This document shows, piece after piece, positions 24,544 to 35,828 of a DNA stretch of 64,000 nt. The position numbers were made by a program, and so were the translations under genes. The stretch covers positions 1 to 64,000 of the forward strand of contig JBEKGS010000010.1 of NCBI GenBank assembly GCA_050012675.1, written 5' to 3'. The first letter of the stretch is position 1. The number at the start of each line of letters is the position of its first letter. The notes below the pieces were generated by a model, which was not told the DNA's origin, made no database searches, and saw only the letters and a program-made list of their open reading frames with translations. This stretch comes from Fen-455 sp050012675. GTDB lineage: Bacteria > Actinomycetota > Acidimicrobiia > Acidimicrobiales > Bog-793.

Positions 24544-25274
24544 AAGGGTCGCCGAGCACAAGCGAGCAGAATGGACGAGAGGCCGGGCGTGCGGCAGAAC
24601 AGGCGGTCGAGCGGACGCAACGGCCGGGGTACGTCGTGGTAAGGGGCGCCGGCGATGCCGATATCGACGAATCCGGCTGCGGCCAATATCTCCTCTAGTG
24701 CCCGGCGGGTGAAGATCCGCAGGTGCCCGACAACGTCGCGGCCGGGCCGGCCGTAGATGCCACGCATCGAGACCTCGGTGAAGGCCGGCTGGATGCCGAA
24801 GACCAGCAGCACACGGTTGTACCAAGCCGCCAAGTTTGGCGTCGACAACAGCAACCTCCCGCCGGGAACGAGCACACGTCCTGCCTCTGCGAGCGCAGCA
24901 TCTGTGTCCACCAGGTGCTCGATCAGCTCGCTCATGACGACCACGTCCACGCTGGCGCGAGCCAGTGGCAGGCCGAAACCGCCCACTGCCCCACGAACAA
25001 CGGGGACACCGCGCTGCCGGGCACGATCAAGCGCGACGCACGACCAGTCGAGCCCGATGATAGTGACGTCGGCCCCCGGCGTCTCGTCGCATCGCGCTTT
25101 GGCGACAGCGGTGGCCATGCCGTCGCCGCATCCGATGTCGACCACCACGAGGGGCCTGCGCGACGACGCCGCGATCTCCGCGAGAACCGTCGCCTGCAGC
25201 CGGGCACGCTCCAGTCCCGAGCTGAGAGTGGTCGCCGGGTCCTCGTAGAGGCTTTGAAGAGACCGCTCCGTCAT
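24540..25274 (-). CDS. Class I SAM-dependent methyltransferase
   Basis: The 244-residue protein has motif I VVDIGCGDGMATAV, motif II region VTIIGLDWSCVALDRA, and motif IV/post-motif DVVVMSELIEHLVDTDAAL with GRVLVPGGRLLLSTPN. This Methyltransf_11/23 layout resembles UbiG-type and glycan- or lipid-modifying enzymes. No substrate is evident. The ATG at 25274 is preferred to a TTG one codon upstream. It precedes a membrane transporter with overlapping stop and start codons. Confidence 0.85.
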   Translation of the reverse strand: MTERSLQSLYEDPATTLSSGLERARLQATVLAEIAASSRRPLVVVDIGCGDGMATAVAKARCDETPGADVTIIGLDWSCVALDRARQRGVPVVRGAVGGFGLPLARASVDVVVMSELIEHLVDTDAALAEAGRVLVPGGRLLLSTPNLAAWYNRVLLVFGIQPAFTEVSMRGIYGRPGRDVVGHLRIFTRRALEEILAAAGFVDIGIAGAPYHDVPRPLRPLDRLFCRTPGLSSILLACARRPL

Positions 25275-25630
25275 CAACGCCCGCCTGCTAGCAGAAAGCC
25301 CGTCGGGGTGCGGTGGAGTGGTCGATGACGCTGCGCCGAGGGCGCAGGTGGTTCTGCGAGGATCGCTCTGTCGTCAACGGCTCCCCTAACGAAGCTCGGG
25401 CCCGCCGCAGGGCTCTTTTCGCCCTGGAGGGATGTCCGCGGCATGCTAGTTGCCGGACGCCGAGAGGTACGGTCGGCGTCCGCACGGCGCTGTCGGCTCG
25501 CGGAGCAACCGACCCGGAGTTGGCACCGTCCGGCACTGCCATAGGATGTTGTGACTAGGACTTGAGGATCATCCCGAGACCGGGCTCCAACGACGTCAGC
25601 CTGGCAAAGAGCCGAACGGAGGTGGAGGTC
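25275..25630. other. Intergenic region between methyltransferase and citrate synthase
   Basis: About 350 bases with no credible gene. It holds a well-formed plus-strand promoter close to the citrate synthase start and presumably the promoter of the methyltransferase, which I could not place. Open frames across it continue into the citrate synthase gene antisense and look like shadows. Confidence 0.5.
25520..25547 (+). promoter_or_regulatory. Promoter candidate for citrate synthase
   Basis: TTGGCA (25520-25525) and TAGGAT (25542-25547) are separated by 16 bases. Transcription would start about 75 bases before the chosen GTG, leaving room for the observed ribosome site. Confidence 0.5.
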
Positions 25631-26899
25631 GTGGTAGAGAGCGTGACGATCACCGATAACCGCAACGGTCAGTCGATCGAGATCCCGATCGTCGACGGCG
25701 GCATCGCAGCAGACCAGTGGAGCAAGCTCCTTCCCGGTGTCTGGTTCTACGACCCGGCGTTCATGACGACGGCCGCAGCCGAGAGCGCCATCACCTTCGT
25801 CGACGGCGAGAAGGGAGTCCTCGAGTACCGGGGCTACCCGATCGAGCAGCTGACAAAGGAGTCGACCTACCTCGAGGTGGCGTACCTGCTCCTCTATGGC
25901 GAGTTGCCGACCGCGGCGCAGGCCGCGCAATGGGTGCAGGAGATCACCTACCACACGTTCATACACGAGAGCATGCGCAAGAGGTTCCTGGAGGGCTTCC
26001 ATTATGACGCCCACCCCATGGGAATCCTCGTCTCGGCGATCGCAGCACTTTCCACGTACTACCCGGACGCGAAGAACATCTTCGATCCCGCGGTGCGCCA
26101 CAAGCAGATCATCCGCCTGATCGCGAAGATGCCGACTCTCGCTGCCGCGGCGCACCGCTACAGCGTCGGCATGCCGTTCGTCTATCCCGACAACTCCCAC
26201 GACTTCCCGTCGAACTTCCTGTCCATGGTGCTCAAGACTCCTGAGTCACGCTTCGACGCGCACCCGACGCTCGTGCGGGCGATGGATGCCCTTTTCATCC
26301 TGCACGCCGACCATGAGCAGAACTGCTCGACCGCCGCGCTTCGCGTGGTCGCCTCTTCGCAGGTCGACCCGTACTCGGCGTGTGCCGCCGCCTGCGCCGC
26401 CCTGTACGGGCCTCTGCACGGCGGGGCGAACGAAGCCGTGATCAGGATGCTCACCGACATCGGAAGCATCGAGAACGTCCCTGACTTCGTCCGCTCCGTA
26501 AAGGAAGGGCACGGTCGCCTGCAGGGATTCGGCCATCGCGTCTACAAGAACTACGACCCGCGGGCGAAGATCATCCGCGAGATCGCCTATGAGGTCTTCG
26601 AGGTCACGGGCAAGAACCCGCTCTTGGACATCGCCCTCAGACTCGAAGAGGTCGCGCTGGCCGACGAGTACTTCATCTCCCGCAAGCTGTACCCGAACGT
26701 CGACTTCTACTCCGGGCTCATTTACCAGGCCATGGGCTTCCCGGTCGAGATGTTCCCGGTGCTGTTCGCTGTTCCGCGCGTGGCGGGGTGGGTGGCGCAC
26801 TGGAGCGAGATGCTCGAGCACAACGCGAAGATCGCGCGGCCGAGGCAGCTCTATGTCGGGCATCGGCGCCGCGACTACGTGCCGATGTCGGCCCGGTAG
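25631..26899 (+). CDS. gltA: Citrate synthase
   Basis: The enzyme condenses acetyl-CoA with oxaloacetate to enter the TCA cycle. The 422-residue type II protein shows FVDGEKGVLEYRGYPIEQL, the substrate histidines in LHGGANEAVIRML and GFGHRVYKNYDPRA, and SGLIYQAMGFPVEMFPVLFA near the end. The GTG at 25631 is chosen because GGAGG lies eight bases upstream and homology begins just after it. Other GTGs at 25622 and 25643, and a TTG at 25562, are less well supported. It is monocistronic and convergent with rlmB. Confidence 0.95.
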   Translation: MVESVTITDNRNGQSIEIPIVDGGIAADQWSKLLPGVWFYDPAFMTTAAAESAITFVDGEKGVLEYRGYPIEQLTKESTYLEVAYLLLYGELPTAAQAAQWVQEITYHTFIHESMRKRFLEGFHYDAHPMGILVSAIAALSTYYPDAKNIFDPAVRHKQIIRLIAKMPTLAAAAHRYSVGMPFVYPDNSHDFPSNFLSMVLKTPESRFDAHPTLVRAMDALFILHADHEQNCSTAALRVVASSQVDPYSACAAACAALYGPLHGGANEAVIRMLTDIGSIENVPDFVRSVKEGHGRLQGFGHRVYKNYDPRAKIIREIAYEVFEVTGKNPLLDIALRLEEVALADEYFISRKLYPNVDFYSGLIYQAMGFPVEMFPVLFAVPRVAGWVAHWSEMLEHNAKIARPRQLYVGHRRRDYVPMSAR

Positions 26900-27000
26900 C
26901 GACGACGTCGTTCAGGCGGTCGTGACGCCGCGTTCCAAAAGAGGCACGGGGCTCTACTGACGAACTGGGGTCTCTGCCGTCGCTGCGCGGCCGGGACCGC

Positions 27001-28884
27001 TCAGCCGGCTTCCAGGGCCCGCTGGCGCGCCACCTCGAACATGGCGACGGCCCCGGCGGCCGAGACGTTGAGAGAGTCGATGGAGCCGTGCAAAGGGATC
27101 CGCGCGACCACATCGCAGCGTTGGCGCGACAGCGGTGACAGGCCTCGTCCCTCGGCCCCGATCACGAGAGCGACCGGCCGGTCCCCGAGGCCGAGGCTGA
27201 ACACCGGCTCTGACCCGCGTTCGTCGAGACCGATCGTCCAGACGCCGAGGCGCTCCAGATCCTGGAGCGCGCCCGGGACTCCAGGGACAACGGCGATGCT
27301 GACGTGCTCGACCGCGCCTGCCGCCACCTTGGTGACCGTCGGGGTGACATGAGCGCTCCGGTGGCGGGGCAGCACGACCCCGGTCACACCCGCGCACTCG
27401 GCGCTGCGCAACAGAGCACCCAAGTTCTGCGGATCGGTCACGCCATCGACCACGACGAGAAAGGCCGTCTTCTGCGACTTGCCTCGCCGACCCGACTGCT
27501 CCCGGCCTACGTCTTGGCCTGCCGACAAGCCGGTGTCGCCGTGATCAGCCTCTCCGGGCTCGGCGTCGGCGGCTCCGCCGCCCTCCCCGACTTCGGCGTC
27601 GCCGACGCGGGCAGACGTAACAGAGGCTCGAACCTCACCGGGCGCCGCGCCGACGAGATCGGCCAGGTCGACCTCGGTCAGAGGCTCGGCAAAGGCAATC
27701 ACGCCCTGGGGCGCCTCGGACCCCTGCACCTGTTGGATCTGGCGCTGACTCACAAGGCGCACCGGGACGTGGCCCTCCCGGGCGAGCGACTGGATCTCGC
27801 GAAGGATCGCGGCAGGATCGCTGCCCTCCATCATCCAGATCTCGTGCACTGCCCTCCGGTGAGCGGCGAGCAGCTCCCGCACGGCTTGGCGACCTTCGAC
27901 CTGGTCGCCTCCAAGCTCCCGTCGCAGCTGCGCCGAGCCGCCGCGCGATTCGGCGGAACGACCACCGCGGCCGAAGGGCTTGCTCGGGCCACCGGGGCTG
28001 CGGCGGGTGAACGACGGCGCCTTGGGACCGCCAGACGCGGGCGGTCTGCGACCCGAGGGACCCGCTACTCCCCGGTTCCCGCCGGCGAGCTCTCGCCTTG
28101 CGCCGGGCACCTCCGACCTAGGCGCGCGGGGCGGCCTCGGCCAGAGGTTGCGACCTGCGGTGGCGGCGCGGCCGATCGAGCTCGGAAGCGGCCCGGAGTC
28201 GGCCTCGCCTTGCACGTGGCCTTCCCGGTCAGTCCGGGTGCCGTCACCCCTCGAAGCAAAGGGACGGTCACGTCGAGGCGCTGGCCTATCCCAGCCACCA
28301 CTCGACGTGCCGCGACGACCGTCTCGCTGCGGCGAGGGTCTCGTCGGTGCCCGACGAGCGGCACTGGCGTCCTTGTCGGAGGACTGGCCGAGGCCTCTTG
28401 ACCGCAAAGCGCCGGGATCGTGGCCCCTGCCTGCCGCTGACGAGGCCGGGCGGGCGGGACCACGGTATGGGCTGGGGGCACCGGGACCGCCGCGGCCCCG
28501 ATAAGGGCCAGCCGTGCCCGACCCCGGGTAGGGGGAGCCGGAGCCGCGATAACCCGTCGCACCAGCGCCTCGAGCGGTGCCGGCGGTGCCCGAGGAGCGA
28601 TCACCGGCAGCCGCGCTGCGATAACCGGCCCTCGCACCTGCGACGCCACCACCAGGCCTTCCCCTACCTGCGACACCGGCACCCCGCGCCCCGGCAGCAA
28701 GACCGTCCCTGGACGTGCTCGAGGCACCCGAGCGTCCCCCGCCGCCTCGCGCACCTACTGCGCGTGACGTGCCGGTCTCCCGCGCCCCAGCGCGCCCCGA
28801 GCCCGCTGCGCGGCTGGCTGCGACACGACCTTTCGGGCCGCGAGGGGTGCGGGGCGTGCCATCTCCTTTATTTGCTTCTGGCAT
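27001..28884 (-). CDS. rlmB: 23S rRNA 2'-O-methyltransferase RlmB/SpoU type with long disordered N-terminus
   Basis: The C-terminal half is a SPOUT TrmH/RlmB enzyme that 2'-O-methylates rRNA. A substrate-binding domain (about residues 326-410, VEGRQAVRELLAAHRRAV) is followed by the knot domain (473-627). Motif 1 is DPQNLGALLRSAECAGV, motif 2 is VIGAEGRGLSP and motif 3 is IPLHGSIDSLNVSAAGAVA. Residues 1-325 are a low-complexity chain of Gly, Arg, Ala, Pro and Ser with RG and PYRG repeats. A further acidic, Gly-rich insert of about 60 residues separates the two domains. RlmB is normally about 250-320 residues, so this is about twice normal. The ATG overlaps the ispF stop as TGATG. Confidence 0.88.
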   Translation of the reverse strand: MPEANKGDGTPRTPRGPKGRVAASRAAGSGRAGARETGTSRAVGARGGGGRSGASSTSRDGLAAGARGAGVAGRGRPGGGVAGARAGYRSAAAGDRSSGTAGTARGAGATGYRGSGSPYPGSGTAGPYRGRGGPGAPSPYRGPARPASSAAGRGHDPGALRSRGLGQSSDKDASAARRAPTRPSPQRDGRRGTSSGGWDRPAPRRDRPFASRGDGTRTDREGHVQGEADSGPLPSSIGRAATAGRNLWPRPPRAPRSEVPGARRELAGGNRGVAGPSGRRPPASGGPKAPSFTRRSPGGPSKPFGRGGRSAESRGGSAQLRRELGGDQVEGRQAVRELLAAHRRAVHEIWMMEGSDPAAILREIQSLAREGHVPVRLVSQRQIQQVQGSEAPQGVIAFAEPLTEVDLADLVGAAPGEVRASVTSARVGDAEVGEGGGAADAEPGEADHGDTGLSAGQDVGREQSGRRGKSQKTAFLVVVDGVTDPQNLGALLRSAECAGVTGVVLPRHRSAHVTPTVTKVAAGAVEHVSIAVVPGVPGALQDLERLGVWTIGLDERGSEPVFSLGLGDRPVALVIGAEGRGLSPLSRQRCDVVARIPLHGSIDSLNVSAAGAVAMFEVARQRALEAG

Positions 28885-29378
28885 CACAAACCGATCTCTT
28901 CGAGCAACGCGGTGGCGAGACAGGCAATACCTTCGGCGCGCCCCAGGCTCCCGAGCCCTTCTGGCCGGGTCGCCTTCACGTGCACGGGACCCGCCGCCGC
29001 CGCGCTCAGCCGCTCCATCATGATCTCACGCGCATCGCCGATCCGAGGGGTCTCGCAGATCACCGTGCAGTCCGCGTTCGCGAGCCGAAGGCCTGTTGCC
29101 TTGAGGAGATCCGCCACCTGTGCCAATAGCGCCAAGCTGTCGGCTCCGGCCCAACGCTGGTCGGTGTCAGGAAAGTGGTCTCCGAGGTCGCCGAGTGCGG
29201 CGGCGCCGAGCATGGCGTCCGCGACCGCATGGGCCACGACGTCAGCATCGCTGTGGCCGTTGAGACCCCGCTCCTCGTCGAATCGCACGCCTCCCAGTAC
29301 GAGCACCCTCGCAGTGGTCGGCCCGGCAACGAAGCCATGCTGATCAAATCCGATGCCTACTCGCAGTTTGGGGGTCAC
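28884..29378 (-). CDS. ispF: 2-C-methyl-D-erythritol 2,4-cyclodiphosphate synthase
   Basis: IspF closes the cyclic diphosphate in the MEP pathway for isoprenoids. The 164-residue protein has the metal-binding residues in GIGFDQHGF and NGHSDADVVAHAVADA, then GDHFPDTD and the C-terminal KATRPEGLGSLGRAEGI that lines the trimer pocket. The GTG at 29378 is preferred because it overlaps the ispD stop as GTGA and has TGGAG at good spacing; a GTG four codons upstream is the alternative. It lies between ispD and rlmB in one minus-strand operon. Confidence 0.95.
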   Translation of the reverse strand: MTPKLRVGIGFDQHGFVAGPTTARVLVLGGVRFDEERGLNGHSDADVVAHAVADAMLGAAALGDLGDHFPDTDQRWAGADSLALLAQVADLLKATGLRLANADCTVICETPRIGDAREIMMERLSAAAAGPVHVKATRPEGLGSLGRAEGIACLATALLEEIGL

Positions 29379-30034
29379 CGGCTGCTCCACTTCTCTGCCG
29401 TCGCAAGGTCGTCAGGTGAGGTCAACTTCAGATTGTGGTATTCGCCTGGGACCACCACGACGCTCAGGCCGAGAGCCTCGAGCAGGCCTGCGTCGTCGGT
29501 CGCCTCCGGCGCGCCGACGTGTGCGCGACGCAGCGCCTCGACTCGGAAGGCTTGCGGCGTCTGCACCGCCACAAGCTCGCTGCGGTCGAGTGTTTCCACA
29601 ACACGGTCGCCACGAACTCGCTTGACGGTGTCCGCGACCGCGAGCCCCGGAACGGCACCGTCGGCGCCGGCCGTGACAGCGTCGACCACGGCGCGGAACA
29701 GCTCGCGCGACGCCAGTGGCCGGGCGGCATCGTGAACGACGACGATGTCGGCGTTCTCCGGAACCGCCGCGAGGCCTCGGCGGACCGAGGATGCTCGGGT
29801 CGGCCCCCCTGCGATCACCCGATCGGCACCCTTTCCCACTGCGGGGTTGCCGAGAAAGGCTTCCGGTACGACAGCCACCACGCCGCGGGCCACCGATCGC
29901 GCCGCCTCGAGGCTCCACTCGATCACGGGCCGGCCACCTAAAGAGACGAATTGTTTGGGTTGACCGAATCGCCGTCCTTGACCGGCCGCGACGACGATCA
30001 CCCAGACCTCGACGCCCACGCGCCGGTTGCTCAC
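29375..30034 (-). CDS. ispD: 2-C-methyl-D-erythritol 4-phosphate cytidylyltransferase
   Basis: IspD attaches CMP to methylerythritol phosphate, two steps before IspF. The 219-residue protein has the nucleotide-binding VVAAGQGRRFGQPKQF and the catalytic region DIVVVHDAARPLAS, plus VAVQTPQAFRVEAL toward the C-terminus. It follows carD by six bases. The GTG at 30034 has little room for a ribosome site; a GTG five codons further in has GGTGAG about 11 bases ahead and is also plausible. The carD-ispD-ispF order is conserved in actinobacteria. Confidence 0.94.
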   Translation of the reverse strand: MSNRRVGVEVWVIVVAAGQGRRFGQPKQFVSLGGRPVIEWSLEAARSVARGVVAVVPEAFLGNPAVGKGADRVIAGGPTRASSVRRGLAAVPENADIVVVHDAARPLASRELFRAVVDAVTAGADGAVPGLAVADTVKRVRGDRVVETLDRSELVAVQTPQAFRVEALRRAHVGAPEATDDAGLLEALGLSVVVVPGEYHNLKLTSPDDLATAEKWSSR

Positions 30035-30040
30035 CCTGCG

Positions 30041-30517
30041 CTAGGGCAGAGCGGCGTTGAGGCGCTCCTCCGCCTCGGCCTCGCTCACGCCAATTGCGAA
30101 GGTCAGCTCCGAAACGAGGATCTGGCGCGCCCGCGTGAGCATCCGCTTCTCTCCTGCGGAGAGGCCCCGGTCCTTGTCGCGGATCGAGAGATTCCGAACA
30201 ACTTCTGCGACCTGATATATGTCACCCGACTTGAGCTTCTCGACGTGGTTCTTGTAGCGGCGAGACCAGTTTGTGGGCATCCGCGCCTCCTTCTTGCCAA
30301 GGACCGCGAAGACTTCCTCCACCTCCTCGTCGTTGATCACTTCTCGAAGCCCGACCTCTGCTGTGTTGTCGGACGGCACCATAAGTGTGAGATCGCCGTA
30401 CGCGAGCCGGAGCACGAGGTACTCGCGTTTCTCGCCAAAGGCCTCTCGCATCTCCCGCCGCTCTACAACGGCGGCACCGTGATGGGGATAGACAACCTTG
30501 TCCCCGACATCAAACAA
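30041..30517 (-). CDS. carD: CarD family RNA polymerase-binding regulator
   Basis: CarD binds the RNA polymerase beta subunit and stabilises open promoter complexes, especially at rRNA promoters. The 158-residue protein has the N-terminal Tudor-like domain FDVGDKVVYPHHGAAVV and LTLMVPSDNTAEVGLR, then the helical DNA-binding half with MPTNWSRRYKNHVEKL, where the conserved tryptophan wedges into the promoter minor groove. The TTG start follows GAGGAG closely. It begins nine bases after the radA stop and leads into ispD and ispF. Confidence 0.95.
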   Translation of the reverse strand: MFDVGDKVVYPHHGAAVVERREMREAFGEKREYLVLRLAYGDLTLMVPSDNTAEVGLREVINDEEVEEVFAVLGKKEARMPTNWSRRYKNHVEKLKSGDIYQVAEVVRNLSIRDKDRGLSAGEKRMLTRARQILVSELTFAIGVSEAEAEERLNAALP

Positions 30518-30526
30518 TGGAACTCC

Positions 30527-32014
30527 TCACGAAACGAGGGAAGGTGGGGTCCTCACCAGGGTACGGACGTCGCGGCCATCGCTCAACTCGGGACCGTCGC
30601 CGGTCTCGGTGCTGAGGCGCGACCTGGCGGCAGGAACCACACCGAACAACAGCCGAACCGCCTCCAAGAGGGTACCTGCTCTGAGCAGCTCCAGTTCCAT
30701 CGGTCCTTCGGGGGCGGACTGAGGCACGACGGCACGGCGGAATCCGAGCCTCACCGCCTCGGCGAAGCGGCGCTCGGTGGCCTGCACTTGTCGCAGCTCA
30801 CCGGCCAGCCCGACTTCCCCGCAAGCCACGACATCTTCCCCGACGGCGATGCCTGTCACAGCCGAGACCAGGGCCAAAGCGATGCCTAGGTCGGCTGCGG
30901 GCTCGCTCACGCGAAGACCGCCAACGGTGGAGACGAACACGTCCGAGGTGCCGAGGGCGAGATGGCACCTGCGCTCCAGCACAGCAAGAAGCAAGGCGAG
31001 CCGGCCGCCGACGACTCCTTGCGCGACCCTCCTCGGCACTGCGGAGCTCTGCGGTCCGACCAGCCCTTGAATCTCGATCATGAGCGGCCTGCGCCCCTCG
31101 AGCACGGGCACGGCGATGCTGCCGGGTACGCCGCGGCGGCGGTCCCCGAGCAATACGGCGCTCGGATCCACAAGTCCTTTCAGGCCGGTCTCTGTCATCT
31201 CGAAGAGCCCGAGCTCGCCAGTGGGACCGAAGCGGTGCTTGGAAGCCGACACCAGGCGGAGGGACTGGTGTCGATCACCGTCGAACGACAGCACGGTATC
31301 CACGATGTGCTCGAGAGTGCGCGGCCCGGCCAGCCCACCGTCCTTTGTGACATGGCCGACCAGCAAGGTCGCGACTCCCTGGGACTTCGCGTAGCGCACG
31401 AGGCGGCCCGCGCACTCGCGCACCTGGCTGGGTGACCCGGCAGGGGACCCGCACGCCGAGTCGGTCACGGCCTGGATCGAGTCGACGACCAGGACCGACG
31501 GCTCCAGGCGGCTTGCAGCACTCATGGCGACGTCGAGGTCCGTCGTCGCCAGGACGTAGCAGTTCTCGACCACCGCGCCGAGGCGCTCGGCGCGGCGGCG
31601 AACCTGCTCGCCGGACTCCTCCGCCGCTATGAGCAGAGACGTCCTCCCCGTTGCCGCGAGACTGGCGAGCGCCTGCAGCACGAGCGTGGACTTGCCGACT
31701 CCGGGCTCGCCGCCGAGCACCGTGACCGAGCCAGCAACCAGGCCCCCGCCGAGGACCCGGTCGAGCTCGCCGATACCGGTCACGGTTGCAACGGCACCGT
31801 CCGCGTTGATCGAGCTCATTGGCAGGGCGGTCGCGTTGATCGCCGAGCCACACAACCCCGGCAAGTCCGCACGCCCGGCGGCGGCCGGGGACAAGGCCGG
31901 CACCAGCTCCTCCACGAGGCTGTTCCACTCACCGCAGGCAAGACAGCGTCCCGACCAACGAGACGAGCCGTGCCCACATGCCTGGCAGCGGTGTATCGAC
32001 CTCGGTCGCGTCAT
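30527..32014 (-). CDS. radA: DNA repair protein RadA
   Basis: RadA is a RecA-like branch-migration ATPase used in recombinational repair. The 495-residue protein has an N-terminal C4 zinc finger (CQACGHGSSRWSGRCLACG), Walker A GEPGVGKST near residue 100 and a Lon-like C-terminal domain. The RadA-specific KNRFG motif appears here as KHRFG in SASKHRFGPTGELG, a one-residue departure. The ATG has TAACGT six bases upstream and no ribosome site, indicating a leaderless start of the radA-carD-ispD-ispF-rlmB operon. disA, often next to radA in actinobacteria, is absent here. Confidence 0.95.
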   Translation of the reverse strand: MTRPRSIHRCQACGHGSSRWSGRCLACGEWNSLVEELVPALSPAAAGRADLPGLCGSAINATALPMSSINADGAVATVTGIGELDRVLGGGLVAGSVTVLGGEPGVGKSTLVLQALASLAATGRTSLLIAAEESGEQVRRRAERLGAVVENCYVLATTDLDVAMSAASRLEPSVLVVDSIQAVTDSACGSPAGSPSQVRECAGRLVRYAKSQGVATLLVGHVTKDGGLAGPRTLEHIVDTVLSFDGDRHQSLRLVSASKHRFGPTGELGLFEMTETGLKGLVDPSAVLLGDRRRGVPGSIAVPVLEGRRPLMIEIQGLVGPQSSAVPRRVAQGVVGGRLALLLAVLERRCHLALGTSDVFVSTVGGLRVSEPAADLGIALALVSAVTGIAVGEDVVACGEVGLAGELRQVQATERRFAEAVRLGFRRAVVPQSAPEGPMELELLRAGTLLEAVRLLFGVVPAARSRLSTETGDGPELSDGRDVRTLVRTPPSLVS

Positions 32015-32075
32015 GTTTCGACGTTACGAGTCGGGTGTCACAGTGCGATCCGGCAAGGCCTGCCGGCCGAAGTGC

Positions 32076-34562
<2,487 letters not shown>

Positions 34563-34808
34563 CTCAGACTCCCTTGTGGTCTTCCCTGTGCGAGAAGTCT
34601 ACCGGCCCGTTGCGCGAAAACCCGCCGCCTCGGAAGCAAGCTCCCCCTCTTAACATCGGACTACGGCCCCCAAACCCTTAGCGGTGCGATCCGGGTCGAC
34701 AAGCTGAGCGGAATTGAACACCTGGGAGGGGAAGATTACAGTGCGGCGGAATACTGGGGTGGGCGTCCGGCTGTCGGTTCGGTGCTCCTTTGGCGTAAGG
34801 TGGCGGAC

Positions 34809-35810
34809 TTGGTGAGCAGCCTGGACCCTTTCGCCCTCCCGATACGCGAGGAGGATCTTGCTCGGCTCGAGCTGTGCCTCCGGGACTCGGTGCTCGGCGA
34901 GGACGCTTTCTTGAACGAGGTGGCGAGCCACCTCATACAAGCCGGGGGAAAACGCCTCCGGCCCTCGCTCGCGCTGGCGGCCTCCTACCTCCAGGGAGAC
35001 GACGTCACCACAGACATCCTGCTCGGAGGAGTTTCTGTCGAGCTTGTCCATCTTGCCTCGCTCTACCACGACGACGTCATGGACGAGGCGACCCGTCGGC
35101 GCAGCGTCGAGAGCGTCAACGCTCGCTGGGGCAACCTCGTGGCCATCGTGGCGGGCGACTTTCTCCTCGCCAGGGCGGCGGAGATCGCCGCTCAACTCGG
35201 CACTGAGGTCGCCGGCCTGCTCGCGGCGACGCTCGCCCGGCTCTGCGAGGGCCAGGTCGCCGAGGTGCGAGCAGCCTTCCAGATCGAGCGCGACGAGGAC
35301 GACTACCTGCGCTGCATCTCTAACAAGACCGCGGCACTGATGTCGACAGCATGCCGCATCGGTGCGTTGACAGCCGGTCTCAATCGGTCCCAGATCGATG
35401 ACCTCTCAGCCTTCGGCGAGGCTTTCGGCATGGTATTTCAGATCCGCGACGACGTCCTGGACATTGTCGCCACCGAGGCCGAGCTGGGTAAACCGCCAGG
35501 CCAGGACCTCGCCGAAGGCATCTACACCCTGCCCGTCCAGCGTGCGCTCCGCGACCCCGCGGTCGGCCCGAGGCTTCGTGACCTTCTCGGGCACCCGCTC
35601 AACCAGGGCGAGCGCGAGGAGGCAAGGGCGCTCGTCTCGGCCTCCCCGGCAATCTCGGCGGCCCACGGGATGGCCCGGGACTACGCCCGGACCGCTGCCG
35701 CCGCGGCAGCCCGGCTCGGCGACGGGGTGATACCGAAGGCCCTCGTCGAGTTCGGCTACAACGTCGTCGACGACCTGCAGGATTCGACCGCGAAAGTTCT
35801 CGCCAGCTGA
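34809..35810 (+). CDS. Polyprenyl diphosphate synthase
   Basis: A trans-type prenyl elongase of 333 residues that condenses isopentenyl diphosphate onto an allylic primer, probably giving a C30-C50 chain for menaquinone. The first aspartate-rich motif is DDVMDEATRR (residues 88-97) and the second is QIRDDVLD; GGKRLRPSLALAA binds the diphosphate. Product length cannot be read off confidently. The TTG at 34809 has TAAGGT exactly seven bases upstream, the leaderless pattern; a GTG directly follows it. The far longer frame from 34014 runs antisense through clpC and is discarded. Menaquinone genes are not adjacent. Confidence 0.88.
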   Translation: MVSSLDPFALPIREEDLARLELCLRDSVLGEDAFLNEVASHLIQAGGKRLRPSLALAASYLQGDDVTTDILLGGVSVELVHLASLYHDDVMDEATRRRSVESVNARWGNLVAIVAGDFLLARAAEIAAQLGTEVAGLLAATLARLCEGQVAEVRAAFQIERDEDDYLRCISNKTAALMSTACRIGALTAGLNRSQIDDLSAFGEAFGMVFQIRDDVLDIVATEAELGKPPGQDLAEGIYTLPVQRALRDPAVGPRLRDLLGHPLNQGEREEARALVSASPAISAAHGMARDYARTAAAAAARLGDGVIPKALVEFGYNVVDDLQDSTAKVLAS

Positions 35811-35828
35811 TCGGCGGCGCGCGCCGGC

